NCBI RefSeq assembly: GCF_026626635.1
Contig: NZ_JAPNKA010000001.1
Coordinates: 8,060,001-8,124,000 of the forward strand
DNA from: Archangium lansingense
Lineage (GTDB): Bacteria > Myxococcota > Myxococcia > Myxococcales > Myxococcaceae
Direction of reading: 5' to 3'
DNA: 64,000 bases
A model generated the notes under the pieces. It was not told where the DNA came from, made no database searches, and saw only the letters and a list, made by a program, of their open reading frames with translations. This document shows positions 46,131 through 55,971 of this stretch, in pieces (the first letter of the stretch is position 1; the number at the start of each line of letters is the position of its first letter). A program made the translations under genes and the position numbers.

Positions 46131-47612
46131 TCATCCCACCAAGGCCAGACGCTCCGCCGGGAGTTGCGTACCCGACGGGGCGTCCAGCGAGACGGCCAAC
46201 GCGCCCAGCAGCATCCAGAAGAGCAGCCACATGGGGGCCATCCACAGCGTGTAATCGGTGAGGGAGTGCACGAGCACGGCCAACACCGCGACGAGCAGCG
46301 CCCAGGCCATCCCGCTCAGTCCCGGCGCACGGGCGGCCCGCGCCAGGACCGTCACGAGAGGCCGCGCGAACGCGACCAGGCCCAGGGGGCCCAGCTCCGC
46401 GAGGATCTGGAGGAACATGTTGTGAGCATGCTCGTGCGCCGCCCGCCCCTCGATCCCCGCCGGGTAGAAACTGCCGAGCAACAGGAAGAAGTTACCGAGC
46501 CCCACACCGAACAATGGGCTCTCCTGGAGCATGCGGAGGGCCGCCCGGTACAGGAAGTAGCGGCCGTCGGACAGCGCGTTGATCTGCTCGGGAGCTTGCG
46601 TCGCCAGCAACCAGACGCACACGGATGTACCGGCCAGGACGCCACCCGCCAGGACCACGCGCCCCAGGCGGGTGAGGCGCGTCACCCTCGCCTGGAAGAA
46701 GAGCCCGGCGAGCACCGGTGCGGTGAGGGCCGCCAGCCACGCGCCCTGCGAGCGCGTGAAGAAGAGCATCAGTGCCCCGCCTCCCGCGACCAGGACCCCC
46801 AGCCACCGTGCCATCCACGTCCTGGCGCCATGGGCAACGGCTGCCGCCAGGGGCACGAGCATGAGGAGATAGGTCGCGAACTCGTTCGGCCCCAGGAACA
46901 CGCTGGTGGCCCGGCTCACCCCCCGGAAGTAGCGGGAGTTGTCGAACAGCACGAACAGCACGGCGCCAACCAGCAGCACCAGGGCGGCCGACACGAGCAG
47001 CGTCATCGCGAGCGTCTTCACGTCGTCGTGCCCGAGGTTGGACCGCACGAACCCGAAGAGGAGGAAGGCCTCCAGGAAGATGAAGAGCTGGCGGACGGGA
47101 AACAGCGGTGCGAGCGGCGGAGTCTGGAAGACGATGGCATCCAGGCGGAGGACGGCGAGCGGTCCCTCTTCGGCCCACACCCGCGCCACCGTCGCCGCCA
47201 TCGCCGAGCCGGTGGCCAGTGCCAGGAACAGCAGCACCGAGGCCTCGAGCGGCCCGAACCGCGGTAGAGACGCCCGCCCCTGCGCGGCGCGCAGGAACCA
47301 CAGCACGCAGAAGGCCAGCAGGCTGGCCTCGAGGACCGGCGCGATCGTGTAAGTCTCGGCCCTCGTCCAGAGCTGGGAAAAGGGCAGTCCAAACGCCAGG
47401 GCCAGGAAGGGCCGCTTCATGTCGCGGCGGGACAGGAAGAACAGCCCAAGGAACACCGCCAGCAGCCAGAACTGACGCGTCTGCGTGACATGGCCCCCGA
47501 TGACCGTCACGAACAGTATGGCCAGCAACAGCATGGCGAACTGAACGGCTCCCCGCTGCTCGATGGACACGACGGGCGGGGACGGTGCCGCATGAACACG
47601 CGAGGCTTTCAT
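46131..47612 (-). CDS. O-antigen ligase/polymerase-type protein
   Basis: This 493-residue membrane protein has about eleven to twelve hydrophobic segments and a large periplasmic loop near residues 330-400 with GVGLGNFF and EHAHNMFLQILAELG, the Wzy_C pattern of O-antigen ligases and Wzy polymerases. It probably polymerises or attaches glycan repeats. I chose the ATG at 47612; the longer TTG start at 47648 adds MLFASCSHPLRR and is less convincing. A hairpin lies between it and the upstream glycosyltransferase gene. Confidence 0.78.
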   Translation of the reverse strand: MKASRVHAAPSPPVVSIEQRGAVQFAMLLLAILFVTVIGGHVTQTRQFWLLAVFLGLFFLSRRDMKRPFLALAFGLPFSQLWTRAETYTIAPVLEASLLAFCVLWFLRAAQGRASLPRFGPLEASVLLFLALATGSAMAATVARVWAEEGPLAVLRLDAIVFQTPPLAPLFPVRQLFIFLEAFLLFGFVRSNLGHDDVKTLAMTLLVSAALVLLVGAVLFVLFDNSRYFRGVSRATSVFLGPNEFATYLLMLVPLAAAVAHGARTWMARWLGVLVAGGGALMLFFTRSQGAWLAALTAPVLAGLFFQARVTRLTRLGRVVLAGGVLAGTSVCVWLLATQAPEQINALSDGRYFLYRAALRMLQESPLFGVGLGNFFLLLGSFYPAGIEGRAAHEHAHNMFLQILAELGPLGLVAFARPLVTVLARAARAPGLSGMAWALLVAVLAVLVHSLTDYTLWMAPMWLLFWMLLGALAVSLDAPSGTQLPAERLALVG

Positions 47613-47671
47613 GCGGCGAAGAGGATGCGAACAGGACGCGAATAGCAACGGTTTACCGTTCGAAGACAGTA

Positions 47672-47706
47672 AGGGAATTCAGCTACCCCGAGGAGCTGAA
47701 CTCCCT
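47672..47706 (-). terminator. Hairpin between the glycosyltransferase and polymerase genes
   Basis: A 13-bp stem with one mismatch (AGGGAATTCAGCT / AGCTGAACTCCCT) and a nine-base loop lies just after the stop of the gene ending at 47730. No clear T run follows on the minus strand. It may reduce readthrough into the polymerase gene. Confidence 0.5.
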
Positions 47707-47729
47707 TCCCGCATGAACGGCAGGCGGGA

Positions 47730-48932
47730 CTACAGCCCGCGTCCGGCCTTCACCATGGCCTCGCCCACGAAGCCGCGGATCTCCTCCACCTTGGCCTCCC
47801 AGCTCTCGTGGCGGATGCGCTCGGCGCGCTCGCGGCTGGGACCGGCGCCCTCGGCGAGGCACTCGTTCACCTTGCGCACGAAGTCCTCGGTGTCCCGCGC
47901 CAGCTTGCACAGGCCCACCTTGCGCACCTCGGGGATGTCCGAGGACACCACCGGTACGCCCGCCGCCAGGTACTCGCGCACCTTCAGCGGGTTGGCGTTG
48001 AGCGTGAGCTCGTTCACCTTGAAGGGCATGAGCGCCACATCGAAGGCCTTGCAGTAGCCCGGCAGCGCTGCGTACGGCTTGCGCCCGAGCAGGTGGATGT
48101 TCCGCTCGGCCTTCAGCACCGCCGGATCCACGTCCGGCGCCACCTTGCCGATCACTACCACCGAGCCCTCCGGGTGTGCCCGAGCTGTCGCGGCGATCGC
48201 CTCCAGGTCCACCCAGTCCGCCACCAGCCCGAAGAAGCCGAAGATGGGCTTGGGCAGGTTCGCGATGTCCTCGGGAATCGGCGTGGACGGCTCACACGCC
48301 TTCACGAAGTGGTTGAAGTCCACGCCGTGGCGCACCAGCACCGTGTTCGGGTTGACGCGCACCTTGTTGTCCCTCAGCCGGTCCGCCGAGGTGATGCACA
48401 GGTCCGCCCGCTTCAGCAGCTGCTCCTCCAGCTCGGCGATGTGCTTCCCGTTGGTGTCGCTGAAGGCGGAGAACTCATCCACGCAGTGGTAGACGACGAA
48501 CTCCTCGCCCAGCCGTCCGGACGCCGGCGCCGAGGCCGGGAGGAACGACCAGGAGATGGGCCGCTTGAAGTGCAGCGTGCGCATGGCCCGCAACACCTGG
48601 GCGCGCAGCAGCTCCCGGTTCGCGGCGCGCACCAACTCCGAGCCGTAGAAGGGAATCGCCAGCGGGGCGAGCACGAAGAGGTTGGGCTCCACCTCGCGGA
48701 TGCCCGCGGTGAACGAGGCTAGCTTGCTCCAGATGCGCTTCACGTCGTGCGCATTGGCCTTCGGAGCCCGGTTGCCAATGCTGTTCACCCAGAGGACGCG
48801 GTTGTCCCGAGAGAGGATCCGCATGATGTGGACCTTGGACAGCGGATCCCCATCCCAGTCGTTGGAGAAGACCACCAGGTCCCTGCCACGGAGGGCCCGG
48901 CGGGCCAGATCCATTTCCTCACTGCGCCGCAT
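47730..48932 (-). CDS. Glycosyltransferase (TuaH-like)
   Basis: This 400-residue GT-B-type glycosyltransferase begins VVFSNDWDGDPLSKVHIMRIL and has a C-terminal donor-binding part with LNANPLKVREYLAAGVPVVS. The start resembles TuaH-type polysaccharide glycosyltransferases. GGGAGGAGG lies about ten bases before the ATG at 48932. It overlaps the upstream glycosyltransferase gene by 14 bases, which indicates cotranscription. Sugar donor and acceptor cannot be told. Confidence 0.78.
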   Translation of the reverse strand: MRRSEEMDLARRALRGRDLVVFSNDWDGDPLSKVHIMRILSRDNRVLWVNSIGNRAPKANAHDVKRIWSKLASFTAGIREVEPNLFVLAPLAIPFYGSELVRAANRELLRAQVLRAMRTLHFKRPISWSFLPASAPASGRLGEEFVVYHCVDEFSAFSDTNGKHIAELEEQLLKRADLCITSADRLRDNKVRVNPNTVLVRHGVDFNHFVKACEPSTPIPEDIANLPKPIFGFFGLVADWVDLEAIAATARAHPEGSVVVIGKVAPDVDPAVLKAERNIHLLGRKPYAALPGYCKAFDVALMPFKVNELTLNANPLKVREYLAAGVPVVSSDIPEVRKVGLCKLARDTEDFVRKVNECLAEGAGPSRERAERIRHESWEAKVEEIRGFVGEAMVKAGRGL

Positions 48933-49977
48933 GTGTCTCGCCTCCTCCCAGAATCGTCGGTTGAGCCAGATCGCCGTACAGCTTCAGCAGCACCGGTCCG
49001 GCATCCGGTGACACCGCCTGCGCGGGCCCCTGCTCCAGGGCGTGATGCACCCGCTCGGCCAGGTCCACCGCATTCCCCGCCCGGAACGTGTACGTCCCAC
49101 GAGGCCGCCCGCACACGTCACTGGCCACGCACGGCACGCCGAGCGCCAACGCCTCGCGCACGGAGATGGCATCCCCGTCGTGCGTGGTCGGCCGGATGAA
49201 GGCATCGCAGCGCGAAATCAGCGCCAGTGCCTGCGGGTGCTCCAACTCCCCCAGGTCCTCGATCAACTCCTGGACCTGGAAGTCCCGAGCATCGCGCTGG
49301 AACTCCTCCGAGCGGGTCCCCGGTCCGAAGACGGCGAGCCCCACGCCGGGCAGCTCGTCCGCGATCATCCGCAGCGCGCGGAACATCAGCCCGCGGCCGT
49401 AGACGGGCGACGGGTGGTGCGCCATGGCCAGCAGGGGCCGGCGGCGAGCGCGTGCCTCCTCGAGCTCCCGAGTCCCCCTCCCCGGCCGCACCTGCGAGCC
49501 GCAGAAGGCCGGGTACACCACGAGCTTCTCCTCGGGCACACCGCAGCGCGCGAGCGCCTCGCCCACCGCCTCGGACACGGCCACCACGCGTGAGTAGCCG
49601 GCCAAAGCCACGCGCGCGAAAGCCCGCCGGGAGACGGAGGCGGCCAGGTAATCCGGCAGCAGCCCCGAGTGCAGGGTGATGACACGAGGCGCGCGAGCCC
49701 TCACGCCCGCGGTGGCAGCAAGCATCCAGGACTTCGGGTTGTTGCCGCTGGTATGGACGTGGACGGTCCACCCCTCGCGCAGGAAGCCCGCCAGCCGCTT
49801 GCCATATTGCGTGGGGGTACGGACGGGAATGACGTCCGGAGCCGGTCGGCCCCCTTTGCCGATGTCCAGCACCACCGTCTCCACCCTGCGCTCGCGCAGG
49901 TACTCGTGGAGCTGCTGGACGTGCACGGCCACGCCACCATGCGGCGGCGGATAGTCTCCGACGAGGAGCACTCGCAT
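48919..49977 (-). CDS. Glycosyltransferase family 4 protein
   Basis: This 352-residue GT-B enzyme has an N-terminal LLVGDYPPPHGGVAVHV glycine-rich acceptor loop, VVAVSEAVGEALARCGV, and a donor-site motif ISVREALALGVPCVASDVCG with the expected Glu. The ATG at 49977 was chosen over an upstream frame because MRVLLVGDYPPPHGG is the typical family start. It overlaps the next glycosyltransferase gene and follows the acyltransferase gene by 19 bases. Confidence 0.8.
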   Translation of the reverse strand: MRVLLVGDYPPPHGGVAVHVQQLHEYLRERRVETVVLDIGKGGRPAPDVIPVRTPTQYGKRLAGFLREGWTVHVHTSGNNPKSWMLAATAGVRARAPRVITLHSGLLPDYLAASVSRRAFARVALAGYSRVVAVSEAVGEALARCGVPEEKLVVYPAFCGSQVRPGRGTRELEEARARRRPLLAMAHHPSPVYGRGLMFRALRMIADELPGVGLAVFGPGTRSEEFQRDARDFQVQELIEDLGELEHPQALALISRCDAFIRPTTHDGDAISVREALALGVPCVASDVCGRPRGTYTFRAGNAVDLAERVHHALEQGPAQAVSPDAGPVLLKLYGDLAQPTILGGGETHAAQ

Positions 49978-49996
49978 GCCCTGTCCCCTCTCTCGT

Positions 49997-50527
49997 CTAC
50001 TGCGCGGCGGACGATGCCCGCGATGGAACGGATTCGACGGGCTCGGGGCGCTGCACTGGCGGGCGCAGCCCCATCTCACGCTCGTAGGAGGCGAGTGGAT
50101 CCGCATCCCGGCGGATCTCTCGCGCTGGGATGCCACCCACCACAGCACCGGGGGCCACGTCCTTCACCACCACGGCGTTGGCGCCGATCACCGCGAAGTC
50201 CCCGATGCGGATATTGCCGAGAATCTTGGCGCCCGCGCCGATGCGCACATAGTCGCCAATCACCGGCAGCTCCTTCAGCCCGGAGCGCCCACCAATGGTC
50301 ACCTGGTGGGAGATGAGACAGTGACGACCGATCTTCGCGTCCTTATGGATGACGATGCCCATGCCGCCGTAGCCAAGCTGCGTCCCCTCGCCGATCTCCG
50401 CCTCGGCGGGGATGTACGAGCCATGGATGTAGTGGATGGCCTTACGCAGCACGGCTGGCAACACGGGAATGCCCCGCAGGTACAGCTTGCGTCCCAGCCG
50501 GTACAACGACATCGCATCAATCCCCAT
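49997..50527 (-). CDS. Serine-acetyltransferase-like hexapeptide acyltransferase
   Basis: This 176-residue left-handed beta-helix protein has hexapeptide repeats (IPAEAEIGEGTQL, IHKDAKIGRHCLI, IGANAVVVKDVAPG) and the end GGIPAREIR, as in CysE/LbH_SAT-like acetyltransferases. The His in HQVTIGG is the likely catalytic base. In a glycan cluster it more likely acetylates a sugar than serine. AGGGGAGAGG precedes the ATG at 50527. Confidence 0.8.
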   Translation of the reverse strand: MGIDAMSLYRLGRKLYLRGIPVLPAVLRKAIHYIHGSYIPAEAEIGEGTQLGYGGMGIVIHKDAKIGRHCLISHQVTIGGRSGLKELPVIGDYVRIGAGAKILGNIRIGDFAVIGANAVVVKDVAPGAVVGGIPAREIRRDADPLASYEREMGLRPPVQRPEPVESVPSRASSAAQ

Positions 50528-50643
50528 CACGCCTCTCCCCTGGTTGTATGGAGCCCCAAGCTAGGTACCGGCCCCCCAGGGCGGGAGTCCCCGCAACCCT
50601 CACCGTCCGCTACCTACATGTACGGGAGTTCGACGACGGAAAC

Positions 50644-52164
50644 TCACCCGGCGCGGCGGGGGCGCAGGCTGGCGAGCACGCTCAGCGGCCGCACGCCCGT
50701 GGCGTACAGGACTCCCACATAACCCATGGAGAACAAGAGGCCGGCCAGGGCCAGCGGCAGGGCCCTCCAGATGAAGCCCTCGGGCAGGCTGCTCCAGGCG
50801 TGCACCGTGCCGGCGCGCAGCACGAAGACACCCACCGCAGCGGCCACGGCCGCGAGAGACGCCTTGCCCAGCTCGCGCCAGGGGATGACCTCGCGGAGGT
50901 GCAGGGCCCGATCAGGAGTGGACAGTGCCCGCGGCACGCGCACGAGCAGAGCGCCCTTGCCCACCACCTCGGCCACGGCCCAGGACACGACGGCCCCCAT
51001 CAACCCGAACTGCTTCACACCCACCCAGACGAGCGGCACCGTCACCGCCGCCTTCAACAGGTAGGAATGAAGGATGGCGCGCGTGTGCCCGCGGGCGCGC
51101 AGCACCCCGTCCATGGGGAGGATGGCCAACACCACTCCCAGCACACTCACCCGGAAGATGGGCACGGCCGCGAGGTACTCCGCCGTATAGAAGGTGCCGA
51201 TGAACTCGGGCGCCGCGGCGAAGAGGAACGCGGCGAAGGGCAGGAAGACGAAGGCCAGCTTGCCCGCGGCCTCGCGGAAGGCCGCCACGCCCTCATCCAG
51301 GCGCCCCTGATTCTCCAGCTCGCCCAGGCGCACCATGAGGACCTCGCTGGTGGGCGTGTAGAGCAGATCCACCAGGGGCAGCTGGCTGCACCCCACGCGA
51401 TAGACCGCGTAGAGCGCTGGAGCCACCACCCCGGCCACCATGTAGAGGTGGGCGTTCTGCTGGGGAATGGCCACCGCCATGGCCAGGCCGAAGGGCGCCG
51501 CGTAGACGAGCTGCTGGCGCCACAACCCGGCGCGCAGCAGGGGTCCCGTCCCCCGCGGCACCACCACCCAGGCGACCACGTAGCGCAGGAAGGCGAAGCC
51601 CGCCACCGCCAGCATCATCCCGCGCAGGCCGAAGCCCAGCAGACAGGGCAACACCATGGCGGCCGTGCGCATCACCTCCGACACGCCGTACACGAGGGCC
51701 GAGTGCTTCGTCCGGCCCTGGCTGGTGAGGGAGACCTCTAGCGGGAAGGCGCCAATGATGAAGGCGGTGTAGAGCGCGAGCGCCGCGCGATGCTCGAGCA
51801 GCGCCGGGTTGTTGAACTGCCGCGCCACGGGTCCGAGCAGCGCCCAGACCAGGGCCCCGGCCACCAGGCCCGCGCCGGACATATAGAGGAGTGTCTGCCC
51901 CAGCCAGGGCCGCTTCTCCTCGGCACGAGGCACGAAGTAGTAGAGGCTCTGCACCACCCCGAAGGGCAGCACGTAGTAGAGCGTCGTGGCGATGAGGAAG
52001 AGCTGGAAGTAGGTGCCGTAATCCTCCTTGACGAGCACCCGCGCCAGGACGAACGGAATGCAGAAGGTGAGCCCGGCAGCAATCAGCCGGGCGAGCACCA
52101 GGGGGCCCGCCTTCCCCAGGAACGAGGAGGCGGGCGCGGCGGTGGTGGCCGGCTTATCGCTCAC
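50644..52164 (-). CDS. Polysaccharide flippase (Wzx/MATE-like)
   Basis: This 506-residue membrane protein has about fourteen hydrophobic segments and an N-terminal ARLIAAGLTFCIPFVLARVL, typical of oligosaccharide flippases that move undecaprenyl-linked repeats across the inner membrane. Its ATG overlaps the deacetylase stop by four bases (ATGA). A 116-base gap separates it from the acyltransferase gene. Confidence 0.85.
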   Translation of the reverse strand: MSDKPATTAAPASSFLGKAGPLVLARLIAAGLTFCIPFVLARVLVKEDYGTYFQLFLIATTLYYVLPFGVVQSLYYFVPRAEEKRPWLGQTLLYMSGAGLVAGALVWALLGPVARQFNNPALLEHRAALALYTAFIIGAFPLEVSLTSQGRTKHSALVYGVSEVMRTAAMVLPCLLGFGLRGMMLAVAGFAFLRYVVAWVVVPRGTGPLLRAGLWRQQLVYAAPFGLAMAVAIPQQNAHLYMVAGVVAPALYAVYRVGCSQLPLVDLLYTPTSEVLMVRLGELENQGRLDEGVAAFREAAGKLAFVFLPFAAFLFAAAPEFIGTFYTAEYLAAVPIFRVSVLGVVLAILPMDGVLRARGHTRAILHSYLLKAAVTVPLVWVGVKQFGLMGAVVSWAVAEVVGKGALLVRVPRALSTPDRALHLREVIPWRELGKASLAAVAAAVGVFVLRAGTVHAWSSLPEGFIWRALPLALAGLLFSMGYVGVLYATGVRPLSVLASLRPRRAG

Positions 52165-53300
52165 CCGGTCACCTCACCTCGCGCGGTGTTCTGCGGGCGG
52201 CGGCCCAGCACGGGCGCGCGCATGCCCAGCGTGCTGAAGCAGTCATCGAGCTGGCACACGGTGAGGGTGCGCGAGTAGCTGCCCGTCATGCCCACGCTGA
52301 AGTTCTCCCAGAGCACCTTGCGCTTGAGGATGAAGGGGTCACCCCCCATGAGGTTGGGCATGTCCTCGGTGGTGACGGCCGAGCGGAAGCCGTTGCGCAC
52401 CAGCACGCGGATGACCTCGTCCGAGTACCAGCCGTTGCAGTAGGCGAAGTCACGCACGGTGATACCGGCCTCGCGCTCGATGATGGCCTTGGACTCGCGC
52501 ACCTCGCGCTCCACCACGTCGAGGGGCTCGTGCGTGAGCACCACGTGCCCCAGCGTGTGTGCGCCGAAGTCGAAGCCGTCCTGGACCATCCGCCGCACCT
52601 CGTCCCAGTCCATCAGGTCGCCCTGCTCGGGGAGCAGGTCCGGGCTGGGGCCGAGCCGCTCCTCCAGGGCCTGGATGGTCTCCACGAGCGTGCCGGTGGG
52701 GTAGTGGCCGATGAAGTCATCGAGCGCCGCGGACACCCGCTTGCGGCCTGAGAGCACCGTATCCAGCAACTCCGCAGCCGGCGTTGGCAGCACATCGAAC
52801 ACGGGCTTGTAGCCCCGGGCCTGTGCCAACCTCACCAGGTGGAAGAGCCGATCATGGTTGAAGCGCCCGCGCGTACCGATGAGCGCCGCCGGTAGGTAGG
52901 TGATGGCCGGCACTCCCATCTGCTTCAGCACGGGGTAGCCGTACCGGTACACGTCGCGGTAGCCGTCATCGAAGCTGACGACGCACAGGTCCTTGTGCGC
53001 CATGCGGCGCCCAGCCATCACGTCCAGCGCGTCCCCCAGCGAGGCGAACTCGTAACCGGCCGCGGATAGCCCCTCGAGGTGCCGGCGGAAGGTCTCCTGA
53101 GAGATGAGCAGGCCCGGGATGGAGCGCTGCAGCTCGCCGGTGAAGTCCGCCACCACCCGGTGGTAGCTCACGATGAGGATGCGGCGCCCCCCGGACTGAT
53201 ACCGCCTGTAGGCCGCGAGCGCCTTGCGGAGGCCGCTGTGATGCAGCACTCCCGCCGCCGCGGATTTCATCGCCCGTCGCACCATTCCCCGCCTGTCCAT
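52161..53300 (-). CDS. Polysaccharide deacetylase (NodB family)
   Basis: This 379-residue protein has the NodB core: VVSFDDGYRDVYRYGYPVL with the metal-binding Asp pair, FGAHTLGHVVLTH with the two His ligands, and DFAYCNGWYSDEV in the place of the usual Arg/Tyr motif. The product likely de-N-acetylates or de-O-acetylates a glycan. The ATG at 53300 has GGGGGAGGG upstream; a longer frame to 53699 lacks such a site. First gene of the polysaccharide operon. Confidence 0.82.
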   Translation of the reverse strand: MDRRGMVRRAMKSAAAGVLHHSGLRKALAAYRRYQSGGRRILIVSYHRVVADFTGELQRSIPGLLISQETFRRHLEGLSAAGYEFASLGDALDVMAGRRMAHKDLCVVSFDDGYRDVYRYGYPVLKQMGVPAITYLPAALIGTRGRFNHDRLFHLVRLAQARGYKPVFDVLPTPAAELLDTVLSGRKRVSAALDDFIGHYPTGTLVETIQALEERLGPSPDLLPEQGDLMDWDEVRRMVQDGFDFGAHTLGHVVLTHEPLDVVEREVRESKAIIEREAGITVRDFAYCNGWYSDEVIRVLVRNGFRSAVTTEDMPNLMGGDPFILKRKVLWENFSVGMTGSYSRTLTVCQLDDCFSTLGMRAPVLGRRPQNTARGEVTG

Positions 53301-53780
53301 CGCTGAAACCCTCCCCCAGATGATGCCGCCGCCCGTACCCCGTGCCTCCAGCATGTGCACGCGCGGTGCCATCCGCTCGGAGAGGAGCGCCAGGAAGGAT
53401 GAGCCCCTGTTGACGGTAAGTCCGTTCCCATCCGCTACGTCCATGAGACAGGAGCGGTGCAACCCAGGCGTCAGCGGGCCGAAAGATCTTCCGTTCCGCC
53501 CCGGACAAGGGCCCGCGGCCCCCATCTCATGACTGGCCATTTCCCCCTCCCCCGTGGAACATGTGGCGAGGTATTGAAAAAACTTCCCCCTGCCCCGTGC
53601 CCCGGATTTCCCTGCGAGGGGTCCGCAGGGGACTCCCACCCCGGAGCAACCGGGCCACGGGGGGTGGAGCCAGGAGGTCCGGGTCTCGTCCTGGGGCACC
53701 CCTCCCAGGCTCCTGTGCAGCCAGACGGGCCTGCTTTCGCTGGAGTGTGGGGAAATTTCCAGTTACGAACGCTTCCGCCG
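53301..53780. other. Divergent intergenic region
   Basis: This is 480 bases between the leftward polysaccharide operon and the rightward ccm operon, and it should contain both promoters. A homopolymer-like tgaaaaaacttcccc at 53573-53587 is the main local A-rich patch. No gene or strong palindrome was recognised, and no -24/-12 motif is clear. Confidence 0.35.
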
Positions 53781-54446
53781 ATGGAACCGCCCCCTGTAGC
53801 GCCGCCCCCCGCGCTCGCCCTTCACGACGTCAGCAAGCGGTATGGACGCCGCTGGGCCCTCGCGCGACTCAGCTACACCCTCCCCCAGGGTCGTTCCCTG
53901 CTGCTCACGGGACACAACGGCTCGGGGAAGACGACACTGCTGCGGCTGGTGGCCACCGCGCTCGCCCCCACCCACGGCCGGGTCGAGGTGCGCGGCAATG
54001 ACTGCGTGGCCTCGCGCGACACCGTGCGCCGCGAAGTGGCCCTGCTGTCCCACGCGAGCTTCCTCTATGAGGACCTCACCGCCCACCAGAACCTGGTGGT
54101 GCTGGCGCGCCTGCTCGGCATGGAGGCTCCGGCGGACGTGGCCGGGGAGCTGCTCGTGAAGGTGGGGCTGACGAAGCGCTCGGACAGCCCGGTGCGCCAG
54201 TTCTCCGCGGGCATGCGCAAGCGCCTGGCCATCGCCCGGCTGCTGATGAAGGCCCCCGCGGTGGCGCTGCTGGACGAGCCCTTCGGCGAGCTGGATCCGG
54301 CCGGCATCCTGGCCATGGAGAAGATCATCCGCGAGCTGAAGGACTCGGGAGTCACCGTGGTGCTCGCCACCCACCTCATCGAACAGGGCCAGGCCCTGTG
54401 CGAGGAGCGCCTGCACCTGCAGGAAGGCCGGGCGGTGGCGGCATGA
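53781..54446 (+). CDS. ccmA: Haem exporter ATP-binding protein CcmA
   Basis: This 221-residue ABC ATPase has Walker A GHNGSGKTT, signature FSAGMRKRLAIARL and Walker B ALLDEPFGELD. Together with CcmB and CcmC it drives release of haem-loaded CcmE. It is the first gene of a ccm run and overlaps ccmB by four bases. Confidence 0.9.
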   Translation: MEPPPVAPPPALALHDVSKRYGRRWALARLSYTLPQGRSLLLTGHNGSGKTTLLRLVATALAPTHGRVEVRGNDCVASRDTVRREVALLSHASFLYEDLTAHQNLVVLARLLGMEAPADVAGELLVKVGLTKRSDSPVRQFSAGMRKRLAIARLLMKAPAVALLDEPFGELDPAGILAMEKIIRELKDSGVTVVLATHLIEQGQALCEERLHLQEGRAVAA

Positions 54447-55138
54447 GGAAGGTGCGTCCCATCTCCCTGCTGAAGACGGTGGGGGTGCTGTTGGCCAAGG
54501 ATCTGCTGATCGAATGGCGCACCCGTGCGCGCCTCAACGCGCTCATCTTCTTCGCGCTGGCCACGCTGCTGCTCTTCTCCTTCGCGGTGGGGCCGGATAC
54601 CAAGGTGCTGGCGCGCAACGCGGGCGGCTACCTGTGGCTGGCGCTGCTGTTCTCCAGCGTGCTCGCGCTGGGCGAGTCCTTCCGGGTGGAGCAGGAGAAC
54701 CTCACCCTGGACGGGCTGCGGCTGGCGCCAGCGGACGCGCGGGCCATCTTCCTGTCCAAGGCCTTGGGCAACGCCCTGCTGCTGATGCTGCTGGGAGCCC
54801 TGCTCATCCCGGTGATGGTGGCGCTCTACGGGGTGAACGTGGCCATGGGCCTGGGCTCGTTCGCCGCCACCGTGACGCTTGGCTGCATGGCCATCAGCGC
54901 GCCGGGCACGGTGTACTCGGCCATCGCCAGCAACGCCCGGGCAAGAGACGTGCTGCTCCCGCTGTTGCTGTTCCCGCTCATCATTCCCGCGCTGCTCGCC
55001 GCCGCGAAGGCGACATCGCTCGTGTTGCAAGGTGACCCGATGAATCAGCTTGGCTCATGGTATGGGCTGCTTATCGGGTTCAATCTGATTTATTGGGGGC
55101 TGGGATTCCTCCTGTTCCCCCGAGTCATTGAGGATTAG
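54443..55138 (+). CDS. ccmB: Haem exporter permease CcmB
   Basis: This 231-residue protein has six hydrophobic segments, and LLAKDLLIEWRTRARLNALIFFA at the start is diagnostic for CcmB. It pairs with CcmA as the membrane part of the transporter. The ATG at 54443 overlaps the ccmA stop (ATGA). ccmC starts five bases later. Confidence 0.93.
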   Translation: MRKVRPISLLKTVGVLLAKDLLIEWRTRARLNALIFFALATLLLFSFAVGPDTKVLARNAGGYLWLALLFSSVLALGESFRVEQENLTLDGLRLAPADARAIFLSKALGNALLLMLLGALLIPVMVALYGVNVAMGLGSFAATVTLGCMAISAPGTVYSAIASNARARDVLLPLLLFPLIIPALLAAAKATSLVLQGDPMNQLGSWYGLLIGFNLIYWGLGFLLFPRVIED

Positions 55139-55143
55139 AGGTC

Positions 55144-55971
55144 ATGGGCGATCTCGTGAAGACGATGCTGCAGGTGCTCTCGGCGGCGGCGGCGCTGACG
55201 TCGGTGGGGCTGGGCGTCTGGCTGGGCCTCAAATGGGCACCGCCCGGGTCGCGGCTCAACGCGCGTCCGGTGCTGCTGGGCATGACGGTGGTGGGCCTGG
55301 GGCTGCTGGTGCTGGGCAACTGGATGGGCCTGGTGTGGACGCCGTCCGAGCGGGAGATGGGTGACGTCTACCGCATCATCTATGTCCACGTGCCGGCCAT
55401 GTGGATGGCGATGCTGGCGCTGGTGGTGAACTTCGCCTGCTGCGTGGCCTACCTGCTGGATTCGAGCTGGAAGACGGACGCACTGGCGGAGGCCACGGCC
55501 GAGGTGGGCCTGCTCTTCGGCACCTACGGGCTGGTGCTGGGCTCCATCTGGGGCAAGCCCACCTGGGGCACCTACTGGGACTGGGATCCGCGGCTCACCG
55601 CCATGGCCATCATGCTGGTGACGTACGTGGCCTACATGGCGCTGCGCCGCTTCGTGGAGGACCCGGAGAAGCGGGCGGTGTGGAGCTCCGTGGTGGGCAT
55701 CATCTCCTTCGTCAACCTGCCCATCGTCTGGTTCTCCGTGAAGTGGTGGCGCAGCCTGCACCAGGTCCAGTCCACCCCGAAGACGGTGGATCCGGACATG
55801 ACGCTGGCGCTGCGCGTCAACGCGTGGGCCAGCCTCATCCTGCTCACCCTCTTCCTGCTGCACCGCTACCGGACCGCCCTCGCCACGCGTGAGGCGGAGG
55901 TGGCCATGCCTGACGCGCTCCCCCCGGACGTGCCGGGCTCGCGAGACAACCGCGCTTCGGAGGTCGCCTGA
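55144..55971 (+). CDS. ccmC: Haem-handling membrane protein CcmC
   Basis: This 275-residue protein has about six to seven hydrophobic segments and the tryptophan-rich motif WGKPTWGTYWDWDPRLT that binds haem. Conserved His residues lie in YVHVPAMWM and near the C-terminal end. It attaches haem to CcmE. The stop codon overlaps the ccmD start by one base. Confidence 0.93.
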   Translation: MGDLVKTMLQVLSAAAALTSVGLGVWLGLKWAPPGSRLNARPVLLGMTVVGLGLLVLGNWMGLVWTPSEREMGDVYRIIYVHVPAMWMAMLALVVNFACCVAYLLDSSWKTDALAEATAEVGLLFGTYGLVLGSIWGKPTWGTYWDWDPRLTAMAIMLVTYVAYMALRRFVEDPEKRAVWSSVVGIISFVNLPIVWFSVKWWRSLHQVQSTPKTVDPDMTLALRVNAWASLILLTLFLLHRYRTALATREAEVAMPDALPPDVPGSRDNRASEVA

